Shown: piece by piece, positions 27,005-37,598 of the stretch
How positions within the stretch are numbered: position 1 is the first letter of the stretch
How the letters are laid out: the number at the start of each line of letters is the position of its first letter
From: CAJXZP01 sp041563475
GTDB taxonomy: Bacteria; Bacteroidota; Bacteroidia; Flavobacteriales_G; Salibacteraceae
Length of the DNA: 64,000 nucleotides
Reading direction: 5' to 3'
Assembly (NCBI GenBank): GCA_041563475.1
Contig: JBFFMY010000003.1
Location: 45,194 to 109,193 of the forward strand
The notes under the pieces: model-generated
The model's database searches: none
Told to the model about the DNA's origin: nothing
The model's input: the letters and a program-made list of their open reading frames with translations, nothing else
Position numbers and translations under genes: made by a program

Positions 27005-29320
27005 ATGAAATATTATTTTACTTTACTTGCATTATTCATTGTTTTTTCGAGTACAACCATAGCGCAATCCACAGGTACTGTGAGAGGTTTTGTATATGAT
27101 GAATTATCTGGATCTCCCATTTTATTTACCAATGTGTACTTGGAAGGAACTACCTTAGGTGCGACTACAGATGAAAATGGTTTCTTTTCCTTAACTAAAG
27201 TAAAAACAGGGAAGTATACAATTATAGCAACCGCGCTAGGTTTTGATACGGCAAGGGAGTCCATAAATATTGTTGCAAATAGAATTGTTGATGTAAAATT
27301 GGTCATCAAAGAAAGCTTGGTTGAATTAGATGTTTTTGAATTTTCGGCAGAAAAGCAAGAGCAACGAACAGAAGTAAAAGTTTCCGAGTTAAAATTAAGT
27401 GTAAAAGACATTCAAAAATTACCATCTGTGGGTGGCGAGGCCGATATAGCCCAATATTTACAGGTGTTACCCGGTGTTGTTTTCACTGGAGATCAAGGTG
27501 GCCAACTATATATTCGTGGAGGTTCTCCGGTACAAAACCGCGTAAAACTGGATGGAATGAATATTTACAATCCATTTCACTCTATTGGATTGTACTCTGT
27601 ATTTGAAACAGATATCATTAGCAATGCAGATGTTAGTACGGGTGGGTTTAGTGCGGAACACGGTGATGCAATTTCATCTGTAATGACCATCAGTACAATT
27701 GATGGTAACCGAAACCGAGTGGAAGGAAAAGTTGGAGCGAGTACTTTTGGCGCAAAAGTAATGCTTAATGGCCCTCTTAAAAGACCTTCATCTGTTGGTG
27801 GCTCCGCAATAACCTATGTTTTATCAGCCAAAACATCCTATTTAGACCAAACCAGTAAATCCATTTATTCTTATGTGAATGATGGGGAAGGATTACCATA
27901 CTCCTTTTTTGATGGTTATGGCAAAATCTCATTCCATGGGGAAAACGGAAGTAAATTCAACATGTTTGGATTCTCATTTAACGATAAGGTGGATTACAAT
28001 TCTTCTCAATTAGACTGGAATTCATATGGCGCGGGTGGTAATTTTGTTTTAGTACCAAATGGCTCACCTCTTTTACTCGAAGGAAATTTCTCTTACTCCA
28101 ACTACCAAGTAAATCAAGTTGAGGGTGACCGTAACCGGTCTTCATCTGTGGGTGGATTTGATTTGGGGCTGGATTTCTCGAATTTTCAAGGAGACAATGT
28201 TATAAAATACGGTATTGACATCTTAGGTATGAAAACAGATTTCAATTACGTAAACATATTGGGCCGCGTAGTAGGTGACATTCAAAACACCACAGAATTT
28301 TCTGGTTATTTAGATTACAAACTTGTTGCAGGCAAATGGGTAGTTGAACCTTCTGTTCGAGCAATCTATTATGCTTCATTAAGTGAGTTTTCTGTGGAAC
28401 CTCGATTAGGAATGAAATTCAATGCGACTAGCAAAATAAGATTAAAAGGTGCCGCAGGTTTGTACTCTCAAAACTTAGTGAGTTCAAATTCCGATAAGGA
28501 CGTTGTGAATTTGTTTAATGGTTATTTATCTAGTCCGGAAAACCTTCCAGAAACATTTACGCAAAAAGATGGTACGGTGCGGGATGTGACGTCAGGCTTG
28601 CAAAAAGCCATTCACTATATCATTGGTGTAGAGTTAGATATCACAAAAAGAATTTCTTTCAACGTTGAAGCCTATTATAAAGATTATTTGCAGCTGATTG
28701 GAATAAATCGATACAAACAATTTGAAGATGATAGAAACAATATTAATGTTCCAGACATCTTAAAAAAGAACTTTTTAGTAGAAGAAGGGTATGCTTATGG
28801 GTTTGATTTCACATTAAAATATGCGCATAAAGGTCTTAGTTTATGGGCTGTTTATTCATATGGCTATACCCGGAGATGGGATGGGATTACAGAATATGCA
28901 CCCGTTTTTGATAGACGTCACAACTTGAATTTAGTTGGGGGATACGAATTAGGGAAAAACAAAGATTGGTCCATAAACGCACGTTTTAATTTTGGTTCTG
29001 GATTTCCTTTCACCCAAACAGAAGGATACTATGAGAATTTTGATTTCACTTCAGGTTTAGGAACAGATTACACAACTTCCAACGGAACTCTGGGCACGAA
29101 ATACGCACCGATAAATCAAGGTAGGTTACCGGATTATGCACGAATGGATATTGATGTTTCAAAAACTTTTTCTATTTCTCAATATGTAATTTTAGAGGTT
29201 AATGCCGGAATTACAAATGTGATAAACAGAGAAAACATTTTCTATTTTGATCGAAACTCATATACCAGAGTTAACCAATTGCCTTTTCTTCCTAGTATAG
29301 GTGCGAGTCTGAAATTCTAA
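27005..29320 (+). CDS. TonB-dependent outer-membrane receptor with carboxypeptidase-regulatory-like domain
   Basis: This 771-residue receptor has a signal peptide (MKYYFTLLALFIVFSSTTIAQ), a carboxypeptidase-regulatory-like domain (about 25-105), a plug domain (ILP-like QVLPGVVFTGDQGGQLYIRGGSPVQN) and a 22-strand barrel ending LPSIGASLKF. It imports a ligand across the outer membrane with TonB energy. No SusD partner, siderophore gene or CAZyme is adjacent, so the ligand is unknown. ATG 27005 is chosen because it gives the signal peptide and follows the promoter; an in-frame upstream start would lie inside the -33 box. Confidence 0.9.
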   Translation: MKYYFTLLALFIVFSSTTIAQSTGTVRGFVYDELSGSPILFTNVYLEGTTLGATTDENGFFSLTKVKTGKYTIIATALGFDTARESINIVANRIVDVKLVIKESLVELDVFEFSAEKQEQRTEVKVSELKLSVKDIQKLPSVGGEADIAQYLQVLPGVVFTGDQGGQLYIRGGSPVQNRVKLDGMNIYNPFHSIGLYSVFETDIISNADVSTGGFSAEHGDAISSVMTISTIDGNRNRVEGKVGASTFGAKVMLNGPLKRPSSVGGSAITYVLSAKTSYLDQTSKSIYSYVNDGEGLPYSFFDGYGKISFHGENGSKFNMFGFSFNDKVDYNSSQLDWNSYGAGGNFVLVPNGSPLLLEGNFSYSNYQVNQVEGDRNRSSSVGGFDLGLDFSNFQGDNVIKYGIDILGMKTDFNYVNILGRVVGDIQNTTEFSGYLDYKLVAGKWVVEPSVRAIYYASLSEFSVEPRLGMKFNATSKIRLKGAAGLYSQNLVSSNSDKDVVNLFNGYLSSPENLPETFTQKDGTVRDVTSGLQKAIHYIIGVELDITKRISFNVEAYYKDYLQLIGINRYKQFEDDRNNINVPDILKKNFLVEEGYAYGFDFTLKYAHKGLSLWAVYSYGYTRRWDGITEYAPVFDRRHNLNLVGGYELGKNKDWSINARFNFGSGFPFTQTEGYYENFDFTSGLGTDYTTSNGTLGTKYAPINQGRLPDYARMDIDVSKTFSISQYVILEVNAGITNVINRENIFYFDRNSYTRVNQLPFLPSIGASLKF

Positions 29321-29416
29321 AAATTATTTCTTCAAAATTGGGACCCAACAAATAAAACCTGTTGATTTCCGTTCATAAAAACCCTTAATTATTCAAGGGT
29401 AGTACACTATTAATAT

Positions 29417-29424
29417 TATTTTTG
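29417..29424 (+). promoter_or_regulatory. TATTTTTG -7 element of the pyrG operon
   Basis: TATTTTTG fits TANNTTTG and ends 37 bases before the pyrG ATG. The -33 region has no clear TTG. Confidence 0.45.
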
Positions 29425-29461
29425 TGCCCCGTAATAATACAACGGTTTAATACCAAAATCA

Positions 29462-31075
29462 ATGGCGGGGAAGTGTAAATATATCTTTGTTACCGGTGGC
29501 GTAACATCTTCTTTAGGAAAAGGAATTATCTCAGCATCTTTAGGGAAACTTTTACAAGCAAGAGGATACAAGGTGACTATTCAAAAATTTGATCCTTATA
29601 TTAATGTGGACCCTGGAACTTTGAATCCATATGAGCATGGCGAATGTTATGTGACAGATGATGGAGCAGAAACCGATTTAGATTTGGGCCATTACGAAAG
29701 GTTTATTGGCACGCCTACTTCTCAAGCAAACAATATTACTACGGGTAGAATTTACCAAAATGTTATTCATAAAGAACGTAGAGGTGATTACCTAGGAAAA
29801 ACAGTTCAAGTAGTTCCGCACATCACCAATGAAATCAAGAATGGATTTAAAATTTTGGGTGATTCGGGCAAATATGATTTTGTAATTACCGAAATTGGTG
29901 GAACCATTGGTGATATTGAGTCCCAACCTTATGTTGAGGCACTTCGCCAATTTAGATGGGAATTAGACCAAGATAGAAGTTTGGTAATCCACCTGACTTT
30001 AGTCCCTTTTTTAAAGACCACCGGAGAATTAAAAACAAAGCCAACACAACATTCGGTAAAAGAATTGTTGTCTTTAGGTGTACAACCAGATATTCTAGTG
30101 TGTAGAACAGAATATCATTTAAATGAGGATATTAAGCGTAAGATTGCCTTATTCTGTAACATAAAGCGTGAATCCGTTATTGAAAGTATTGATGCAGATT
30201 CAATTTATGATGTACCTGTTCTTATGCAGGAGGAAAAGTTGGATCAAGTGGTATTACGTCACATGAATTTACCGGTAGAAAAAAATCCTCCCATGAAAGA
30301 ATGGAAAGATTTTTTATCGCATATCACAAATCCTAAACATGAAGTTGAAATTGCTTTGGTAGGAAAATATATTGAATTAAAAGATTCATATAAATCTATA
30401 ACCGAATCATTTAACCATTCTGGCGCGAGCAATTCTTGTCGGGTAAATATTCGCTGGATACACGCAGAAGAAATCACGGATCAATCTGTTGAAAAACTAT
30501 TAGGTGGAGTTAACGGTGTTTTAGTTGCCCCAGGATTTGGCGAAAGAGGTATTGAAGGAAAAATTTCAGCAATTAAATACGTGCGTGAAAATAAAATCCC
30601 ATTCCTTGGAATTTGTTTAGGTATGCAATGTGCTGTAATTGAATACGGAAGAAATGTATTAAAACTTGAAAGCTGTGACTCCGCAGAATTCAAACCTTTT
30701 GCTAAAAATAAAGTGATCGACATCATGGAAGATCAAAAGAATGTTAGTGAAAAGGGCGGAACCATGCGTCTTGGCGCATATGATTGCCATGTAGAAAAAG
30801 GGTCAATTGCATTTAACGCGTATAAAAATCAAGAAATCAGAGAACGTCATCGTCATCGTTTTGAATTCAATTCTGATTATCTAGAACAATACGAAAAATC
30901 GGGCATGAAAGCCACGGGTTTCAACCCAACATCCAAATTAGTTGAAATAGTTGAAATAAAAGAGCACCCATGGTTTGTTGGGGTTCAATTTCATCCAGAA
31001 TATAAGAGTACGGTAGTGAATCCGCACCCTTTATTTATTGACTTTGTAAAAGCTGCCATGCAGCAATCAAAATAG
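29462..31075 (+). CDS. pyrG: CTP synthase
   Basis: This 537-residue enzyme converts UTP, ATP and glutamine to CTP. The synthetase domain starts KYIFVTGGVTSSLGKGIISA (P-loop GGVTSSLGKG) and contains DPYINVDPGTLNPYEHGE. The glutamine amidotransferase domain holds the nucleophile Cys in FLGICLGMQCAVIE and the catalytic His-x-Glu in VQFHPEYKS. All key parts are intact and length is typical. It is followed by yidC after four bases. Confidence 0.96.
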   Translation: MAGKCKYIFVTGGVTSSLGKGIISASLGKLLQARGYKVTIQKFDPYINVDPGTLNPYEHGECYVTDDGAETDLDLGHYERFIGTPTSQANNITTGRIYQNVIHKERRGDYLGKTVQVVPHITNEIKNGFKILGDSGKYDFVITEIGGTIGDIESQPYVEALRQFRWELDQDRSLVIHLTLVPFLKTTGELKTKPTQHSVKELLSLGVQPDILVCRTEYHLNEDIKRKIALFCNIKRESVIESIDADSIYDVPVLMQEEKLDQVVLRHMNLPVEKNPPMKEWKDFLSHITNPKHEVEIALVGKYIELKDSYKSITESFNHSGASNSCRVNIRWIHAEEITDQSVEKLLGGVNGVLVAPGFGERGIEGKISAIKYVRENKIPFLGICLGMQCAVIEYGRNVLKLESCDSAEFKPFAKNKVIDIMEDQKNVSEKGGTMRLGAYDCHVEKGSIAFNAYKNQEIRERHRHRFEFNSDYLEQYEKSGMKATGFNPTSKLVEIVEIKEHPWFVGVQFHPEYKSTVVNPHPLFIDFVKAAMQQSK

Positions 31076-31079
31076 TAGA

Positions 31080-32978
31080 ATGGACAAAAAAGGACTCACT
31101 GGCCTGCTTTTAATCGCAGGTATATTATTTATTTGGCAATACCTTAACCAGCCAAGTCAAGAAGAACAAGCTGCGCTTCAAGCTAAACAAGATTCAATTG
31201 CTTTGGTCACTCAAATTCAAGAGGAGTCGACTGAAACTAGTGCTCCAGAATCAGAAAGCGTAAATACAAATGAAATTGTAGTAGATTCTTCGTTTACGGA
31301 AAATGATTCGTTAAAAAATATTGAGCTTATATCCAAGTTCGGAACTTTAGCGCAAAGCGCAGAAGGCACGGAAGAAATTACTACGATAGAAACACCTATT
31401 ATAACCGCTATATTGAGCAATAAAGGTGGAAGATTAGTATCGATCCAATTAAACAAGTTTCAAACGTATGATAGTAACGCTTTGTTTCTATTTACGCAAG
31501 ATTCATCCATGCTAGATTTTGCCTTTAATTTTGAAAACAAAAACTTAAAAGCATCTGATTTATTCTTTAAAACGGAAGTCATTAATCCCATTAAGGAAAC
31601 TGATTCTACTGTAGTAATTTACAAAGCTTTTGCGGGAAACTCTTCTAAATATATTGAACAACGTTATACCTTCTTTCCAGATGAGTATATGTCGAAATAC
31701 TCCATAAACTTTGTGGGTATGAACGATGTGGTTGCGGAAAACAATAACAGTATCCTTTTAAAATGGCAAATAAAACCTTTAAATAAAGAAAAGGGTTTGT
31801 CCTTACAAAAGCAAAAAACCACATTCTTCTACCGAACAAATGATGAGGATACAGATTACTTATCTGAGGGACGAGATGATGAAGAAGCATTAGAGTTACC
31901 CTCTCAATGGATTTCTTTCAAACAACAATTCTTTTCCGTGGCTCTTATCACGGATAATAAATTTAAAGCCAATACTACCGTTTTAAAAACGGAAACTTTA
32001 GAATCTACCGAATACATTGCAAATTTAACCGCCACTATGGATGTTGAATTAAACAATGGTGGTGTTCCCATGGATCTGTATTTAGGACCGAATGGATATA
32101 CCAAACTGAAAAATTACGGTATCGGGTTGGACAAACAAATTGATTTAGGCTGGGGTATTTTTGGATGGGTAAACCGTTTCCTTGTAATTCCCGTATTTAA
32201 TGTACTGGATGGCTCTGGGTTATCTTACGGAATAATCATTTTGATTTTAACCATTTTCATAAAATTACTATTATCTCCAATTACCTATAAAACGTATTTA
32301 AGCAGTGCCAAGATGAAGGTCTTAAAACCGGAAATTGAGGAGATTAATGAAAAATACAAGAATGGAGATAACATGAAAAAGCAACAGGCCGTTATGGACC
32401 TGTACAAACAAACAGGGGTAAATCCTATGGCTGGTTGTATCCCAATGCTAATTCAGATGCCAATATTATATGCCATGTTTAGATTCTTTCCTGCGGCTAT
32501 TGAATTGCGTCAAAAGAGCTTTTTATGGGCAGATGATTTATCGGCTTATGACTCCATTTATGAATTAGGGTTTAACATCCCAATGTATGGAGATCATATT
32601 AGTGGTTTCACATTATTGATGGCGGTATCTATGATATTCTATACCAAAAACAACTCTCAAATGAGTATGGGAGGTGGTATGGGCGGTGCTCAAGAACAGC
32701 AAATGAAAATAATGATGTGGCTTATGCCTGTTATGATGGCGGTATTCTTAAATAGTTTTGCGGCAGGTTTAACTCTTTACTATTTTACAGCAAACATGGT
32801 TACCATGGCACAACAATACTTAATCAAAGAGTTTATTATAGACGAGGACAAAATTCATGCAAAGCTGCAAGCAAATAAAACCAAACCGAAGAAAAAGGGA
32901 ATGTTTGCGAAGCAATTAGAGAAAATGACCGATTCGCAAGAGATTGCTCAAAACCGGAAAACAAGACGTCAGAAATAA
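31080..32978 (+). CDS. yidC: Membrane protein insertase YidC
   Basis: This 632-residue inner-membrane insertase has a first helix (GLTGLLLIAGILFIWQYL), a large periplasmic beta domain (about 100-355), then the conserved insertase core: YGIIILILTIFIKLLLSPIT, QQAVMDLYKQTGVNPMAGCIPMLIQMPILYAMF, and a final helix pair, ending in a basic tail (KTKPKKKG, RKTRRQK) that can contact ribosomes. It is a long, Gram-negative type YidC. It lies between pyrG and a lipoprotein gene in one operon. Confidence 0.94.
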   Translation: MDKKGLTGLLLIAGILFIWQYLNQPSQEEQAALQAKQDSIALVTQIQEESTETSAPESESVNTNEIVVDSSFTENDSLKNIELISKFGTLAQSAEGTEEITTIETPIITAILSNKGGRLVSIQLNKFQTYDSNALFLFTQDSSMLDFAFNFENKNLKASDLFFKTEVINPIKETDSTVVIYKAFAGNSSKYIEQRYTFFPDEYMSKYSINFVGMNDVVAENNNSILLKWQIKPLNKEKGLSLQKQKTTFFYRTNDEDTDYLSEGRDDEEALELPSQWISFKQQFFSVALITDNKFKANTTVLKTETLESTEYIANLTATMDVELNNGGVPMDLYLGPNGYTKLKNYGIGLDKQIDLGWGIFGWVNRFLVIPVFNVLDGSGLSYGIIILILTIFIKLLLSPITYKTYLSSAKMKVLKPEIEEINEKYKNGDNMKKQQAVMDLYKQTGVNPMAGCIPMLIQMPILYAMFRFFPAAIELRQKSFLWADDLSAYDSIYELGFNIPMYGDHISGFTLLMAVSMIFYTKNNSQMSMGGGMGGAQEQQMKIMMWLMPVMMAVFLNSFAAGLTLYYFTANMVTMAQQYLIKEFIIDEDKIHAKLQANKTKPKKKGMFAKQLEKMTDSQEIAQNRKTRRQK

Positions 32979-32981
32979 TTC

Positions 32982-33461
32982 ATGAAGTATTTAGCGCTTT
33001 TTGTTTTTGGTATAGCTTTATTGGGATGTAATTCTAGTAAAAATGCCAACGGTGAAGATACTTTTGGAAACACTTCTGATCCGCTAAATTCTGCCATTAT
33101 TTCCTTTGAACAAACTGCGTGTTACGGGACGTGTCCTGTGCATAAACTCATTATTTATTCCAATGGAGAGGCGGTTTATGTTGCCTCAAGACATACCGAA
33201 TTAATTGGAACTTTTACTTCCCAGTTTTCCAAATCGGAAGTACAAGAAATCTTTAGCAAGGCTAACGAACTAAATTTCTATGCTGCAGAAAATGAATACA
33301 CTGCACCCATGACTGATTTGCCTACTTCTATTTTATTTGTAAATGATGGTGCAAAATCAAAGTCTGTGCGCGCATATGGTGAGTACCCCGAATCAATAAC
33401 AAGCTTTATTAATTATTTCACTCAAATAATTGATTCGAAAAAATGGGTTAAAGTCGAATAA
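32982..33461 (+). CDS. DUF6438 lipoprotein
   Basis: This 159-residue protein has a lipoprotein signal peptide (MKYLALFVFGIALLGC, lipidation at C16). The mature part contains FEQTACYGTCPVHKLIIYSNG, the DUF6438 hallmark (C-Y-G-x-C-P), two Cys that could form a disulfide or bind metal. Function unknown. It lies three bases after yidC, and a terminator follows at 33481-33509. Confidence 0.78.
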   Translation: MKYLALFVFGIALLGCNSSKNANGEDTFGNTSDPLNSAIISFEQTACYGTCPVHKLIIYSNGEAVYVASRHTELIGTFTSQFSKSEVQEIFSKANELNFYAAENEYTAPMTDLPTSILFVNDGAKSKSVRAYGEYPESITSFINYFTQIIDSKKWVKVE

Positions 33462-33480
33462 GGCCTTGAATAATCTAAGA

Positions 33481-33509
33481 AAAGGGTGAAACTAAAAGTT
33501 TCGCCCTTT
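33481..33509. terminator. Bidirectional terminator between the DUF6438 and T9SS type B genes
   Basis: AAAGGGTGAAACT (33481-33493) pairs with AGTTTCGCCCTTT (33497-33509) with one G.T wobble and a three-base loop. A T-rich run follows on the plus strand and a weaker one on the minus strand. The genes converge here. Confidence 0.88.
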
Positions 33510-33510
33510 T

Positions 33511-36500
33511 TTATTTCAATAGATTGACTTGACCGAACTCCGTTATTTTTCTACCTGTATGAATTCTGAAAGTGATAGAATACGAATACATTCCGGTCAT
33601 TAATGCTTCACCCGAATTTTGCATTAAACCATTCCAACCTTTCGATCTGTTTGTTGAGTTTAGAACTTCTCCACCCCATCGATCAAAGATTATTAATTCA
33701 AAATCTCGGTCTTGAATTCCTTCTCCAACAAGATTAAACACATCATTATTTCCATCTCCGTTTGGCGTAAAAGCAGTTGGTACGAAATACGATGAAACAA
33801 AAGCGAGGGGTAAATCTGTATCCACCGAATCGAAACAACCAAATTCATTTTCAACTACAAGTAAAATATTGTAAATACCCGAATCCGGGAATAAATAAGA
33901 AAATTGCTCTTCGTTACTTAAAAGACTATTATTTGAATACCAGTTCCAAATCGTTGCTCCAGAGCTCTTATCCCAAAAATCTACTCCGAACTCTTTTACA
34001 TCCGGTTTATGTGGATTGAAATCAAAATTGGCGATTGGAGTAGGTAACACGGAAAATAAGCATGGGTATGACTTTTTAGTTTCACAACCCAATTCCGTAG
34101 TCAATCTTACATTTACATCATGGCATCCATCTTCCGTAAAAGTTCTTTCTATTGGTAACATAGGATTAACAAACCTAAACCCATCGCCAAAATTCATTTC
34201 GTATGAAAAACTTGGGTTTAGCGTATCAAAACCGAATACAAATGTTCCAGGGTCACAATTTTGATTCGTATCTACCCAAGCGTTGAAATTTTCAAAATTA
34301 CCAACAGTCACCGCCACATTTCCGATACCAGCAGGAGTAAAACATTCATCTGTCACCGTTACCGTGTAAATAGTACTTTGGGTAGGTTTCACTGCATGCG
34401 TTTGGCCCTTTCCTAAACCATTATCCCAATCATAATGAAAGTTTCCATCCCCACCAATTCCTTGAGCGAATAGGAAAAAAGGATCATTTAAACAAATCGT
34501 GTCATCTGGTGTTATTCCCACTTTTAAGGGTGGAAACCCTCCTACCTGAACCCAAATTGAATCCGTTTCAGGGGTTGTACCACATGCATCAGTTACAGTC
34601 ACATCATAATATTGAGAAACGGTCACAGGAACTTGAACTCCTGCGGTATTTCCAAATCCTTGCTCCCAACTATAACTATAGAAACCGTCCCCTCCTGTTG
34701 CAGAAGCTAAAAGAAAAACAGTGTCTCCTGGACATAAAGTATCGGGGAAATTAAATGATAAACTTAAGGGAGGTCGAACCGTAACGAGCACATCTGCGGT
34801 GTCTGGAGGACAATTATTCGCATCCGTTACAATTACCTGATACCCTTGCGTCAAAACAGGTCCAACATTAAAAATTTGGCTAGAACTAAATCCAGAATTC
34901 CAATCATACCCATATGGAGGAGTTCCTCCAACCGCATTACAACCAATTAATGCCGAATCGCTAATACAAATTGTCGTTGTCCCAAAAGCTGAGACCGATA
35001 TTGGATTGGGGGAGGTCACCGTAAATGTTGATGTATCTACACACCCTTTTGAATCGGTTACAAACAAATAATTTAATCCCGCACATAAAGTTGTTGCCAT
35101 TGCATTTGTATCGCCACCACTCCATGCATAACTATATGGCCCTGTACCATAAAAAACCACTGCTGAGCCTACCGCATCACATGTGCTTGTAGCGCATGAA
35201 GTTTGACCAACGGCAATAACATTGACTTGCATACTATTAATCGTACCGAGTTGTTTATTCCAAGTACTTGAACATCCATTACCATCAATTATTTCAAGGT
35301 GGTACATTCCCTGCTCTAATCCAATAATAGTATCAGGAATAGAAGAAGAAAGAGTGGTTTGTAACACCACACCTAAATCATCTGTCCAAATGTAAGTCCA
35401 AGGCATAGGCATTTGCGAAACATCTGGATATGCATACAGTTCTCCATCTACTCCGAATGGACAACTAACTTTAGTCTCTCCAAAAACAGGGCTTACAGGC
35501 GTATAACATACAGGATCACACATGTCTCTTACAAAAAAGCAAATAATGGAATCATGCCAGCAACCAAAACCATCCAAAACATCCACAGTATAACAATATG
35601 TAGTGTCATCCAATAAAGGTAAAAGTGAAATAGAATCGGAAGTAGTAGCAATTACAGTTGCTGCATTGTTATGTGGAGTAAGAGTTATTGTATCAATTCC
35701 TGGATCATATGAAATCACCGTGTTCGGGTATAATGCAGAATCTAGCTGAACCCCCCAAGAAAATAAAAAACCATTATCTGTACCCCATTGGTCAATAATT
35801 GTCAATGTCCAAGTACCATTTAAAGGACAACCTATTAAATTGGTCATACTTTGAAAAGAATTGTAACTATCGGATTGCAGTGTAGTTCCGTTTTGAATGG
35901 TATTACACGGATTTGATACCACCGGGCAACCAGTGCATAAACCAGAATGGGCGACCATATCTGTCAAATTATTTCCAGTTGGAAGCCACTCGTAATAGTA
36001 TCCAATTCCTGGAGTCGGGGTATTGTTATTGTCGCATGCTTCACCGAGCCACCTTCCTCCACCACCTGGGAAATTTTTCAAAACTGCTGAGCTTCCATTT
36101 GGACAAGACATACTTATGGTTAAATCTCCAATAAACGAATGCTCCATGTTCACCCAAAATCGATCAATATCCGACAAACTGCTAATGGTATCTCCCGTAG
36201 GGAATTTTGAAAATGTAAGGGTATTATTGTATACTCCAGGATTTGACCCAGTACCATCTGGTAAAAATGTTGTTGGCGTAGACAAGGTAGTATCGGTATT
36301 AGACCAAGGCGTTGAGATTGCCCCGTAATGAACAAATGTTGTATCGCCAAAGCAAATCGTATCACTTTGAACATAACTCGGAGTAAAATCCGGATCTGTG
36401 GCTACCCGAATCCAAAAATTGTAATTGAAATTCGCTTGACATCCAATAGTATCTGAAGCAAAAACTTGTAGTAAAAATGCTCCAGAGGTATCTGGTGGAA

Positions 36501-37149
36501 ATGTGATGGCAGAACCAGAGTCAATTAATACCGTATCCAAATACCAGTAAAAAGTTGTATTTGAATCCGTTTGATTGTAGTTCAAATTATTATTAAAATA
36601 ATTTCCTATAACTTGAAGAAATGCGGTATCACCATCACACACATCTACAAACCCTCCAAGGGTTGTGTCAGGATAAACGGAATCTGCCATTATTTCAAAA
36701 GGTTGACAAGGAATAATGCAGGATATAGAAGCAGTCCAACCATTGCCAATTCCAGCAGAATCTGAAACAAATTGAAATGTAATACATCCTCCTGGGTTAG
36801 TGGATTGCAAAGCACTTATGATTCCAATTAATGGATTTGTAGCGTCAAACACACCCAAAATTGGGGCAGCAGTTGTACTTCCATTATAAACGGTTAGAAC
36901 ATCTCCCGTACCCAGAACACAAGAAGCAAAATTCAGACTTACAATATTTCCTCCCACACCCGGACAAAAGGTCATTACAAAGTTCTCATTATTGGTATAA
37001 CCAGGAGTCCCAACTCCACCAGAACCAAATCCAGTACTCGACTCAAACTGTCCAGTACAAACAGTATTCAAACCGTTCGACATTAAGATAGATTGGGAAA
37101 AAGATGCGAAAGAGATAATAGAAAAAATCAGAATGAGTAGCTTTTTCAT
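33511..37149 (-). CDS. Large secreted protein with CUB-like, P-domain-like and SprB-like repeats and T9SS type B (gliding-motility) C-terminus
   Basis: This 1212-residue protein has a signal peptide (MKKLLILIFSIISFASFSQ), a CUB-like domain (about 20-145), a proprotein-convertase P-like beta domain (about 310-475; MEHSFIGDLTISMSCPNG, GTWTLTIIDQWGTDNGFL), several SprB/PKD-like repeats with recurring SYxWxxG blocks (about 560-1020), and a C-terminal VPTAFTPNGDGNNDVF domain, the type B/CHU_C sorting signal. It should be surface-exposed through the T9SS; adhesion is likely, not shown. Its ATG overlaps the stop of the upstream small gene (ATGA). Confidence 0.85.
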   Translation of the reverse strand: MKKLLILIFSIISFASFSQSILMSNGLNTVCTGQFESSTGFGSGGVGTPGYTNNENFVMTFCPGVGGNIVSLNFASCVLGTGDVLTVYNGSTTAAPILGVFDATNPLIGIISALQSTNPGGCITFQFVSDSAGIGNGWTASISCIIPCQPFEIMADSVYPDTTLGGFVDVCDGDTAFLQVIGNYFNNNLNYNQTDSNTTFYWYLDTVLIDSGSAITFPPDTSGAFLLQVFASDTIGCQANFNYNFWIRVATDPDFTPSYVQSDTICFGDTTFVHYGAISTPWSNTDTTLSTPTTFLPDGTGSNPGVYNNTLTFSKFPTGDTISSLSDIDRFWVNMEHSFIGDLTISMSCPNGSSAVLKNFPGGGGRWLGEACDNNNTPTPGIGYYYEWLPTGNNLTDMVAHSGLCTGCPVVSNPCNTIQNGTTLQSDSYNSFQSMTNLIGCPLNGTWTLTIIDQWGTDNGFLFSWGVQLDSALYPNTVISYDPGIDTITLTPHNNAATVIATTSDSISLLPLLDDTTYCYTVDVLDGFGCWHDSIICFFVRDMCDPVCYTPVSPVFGETKVSCPFGVDGELYAYPDVSQMPMPWTYIWTDDLGVVLQTTLSSSIPDTIIGLEQGMYHLEIIDGNGCSSTWNKQLGTINSMQVNVIAVGQTSCATSTCDAVGSAVVFYGTGPYSYAWSGGDTNAMATTLCAGLNYLFVTDSKGCVDTSTFTVTSPNPISVSAFGTTTICISDSALIGCNAVGGTPPYGYDWNSGFSSSQIFNVGPVLTQGYQVIVTDANNCPPDTADVLVTVRPPLSLSFNFPDTLCPGDTVFLLASATGGDGFYSYSWEQGFGNTAGVQVPVTVSQYYDVTVTDACGTTPETDSIWVQVGGFPPLKVGITPDDTICLNDPFFLFAQGIGGDGNFHYDWDNGLGKGQTHAVKPTQSTIYTVTVTDECFTPAGIGNVAVTVGNFENFNAWVDTNQNCDPGTFVFGFDTLNPSFSYEMNFGDGFRFVNPMLPIERTFTEDGCHDVNVRLTTELGCETKKSYPCLFSVLPTPIANFDFNPHKPDVKEFGVDFWDKSSGATIWNWYSNNSLLSNEEQFSYLFPDSGIYNILLVVENEFGCFDSVDTDLPLAFVSSYFVPTAFTPNGDGNNDVFNLVGEGIQDRDFELIIFDRWGGEVLNSTNRSKGWNGLMQNSGEALMTGMYSYSITFRIHTGRKITEFGQVNLLK

Positions 37150-37598
37150 TGTACTCCTCCCCTTTTCTTTAAATCATTGTATTGTTCCAGGAGGTTTTTA
37201 GGGGCAATGAATATTACCACAGTCCCCGTTTCCCCGACCTTATAAGTTAAATACTGATCGTTCTTTCTTTCAATATCTAATAATAAAATATTTAAATTAC
37301 GTAAATCATCTACCGTCAAGTTTTTTCCAGTACGCGTATTTGTAATTGAAGAGATATCATCAAAATACGGCAATTTTCTTGCGGGCACACCCTCCATAAT
37401 TTGGTAAGCATTTTGAACATAAAAATTCATGTAACGAATGAACTCTGGTTGCTCACCAACCATTTGTTGGCATCGAGCAGCCCCATACATGTCAATAATT
37501 CTTTGGTCAATTTCAGTATGTACTTCTTGACTAAATGAGAGATGAGAGCCAAGCAATCCTGATAAAATAAGTAGCGTTGTTAAAATATAGTTTTTCAC
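37146..37598 (-). CDS. Small exported protein of unknown function coupled to the T9SS type B protein
   Basis: This 150-residue protein starts at GTG with a signal peptide (MKNYILTTLLILSGLLGSHLSFSQ). The mature part (about 126 residues) is soluble, has one Cys (in GAARCQQM), and contains a conserved-looking region YFDDISSITNTRTGKNLTVDD. I recognise no family. It overlaps the large T9SS gene by four bases (ATGA), so co-expression is almost certain; it may be a periplasmic partner or chaperone of it. Confidence 0.6.
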   Translation of the reverse strand: MKNYILTTLLILSGLLGSHLSFSQEVHTEIDQRIIDMYGAARCQQMVGEQPEFIRYMNFYVQNAYQIMEGVPARKLPYFDDISSITNTRTGKNLTVDDLRNLNILLLDIERKNDQYLTYKVGETGTVVIFIAPKNLLEQYNDLKKRGGVQ

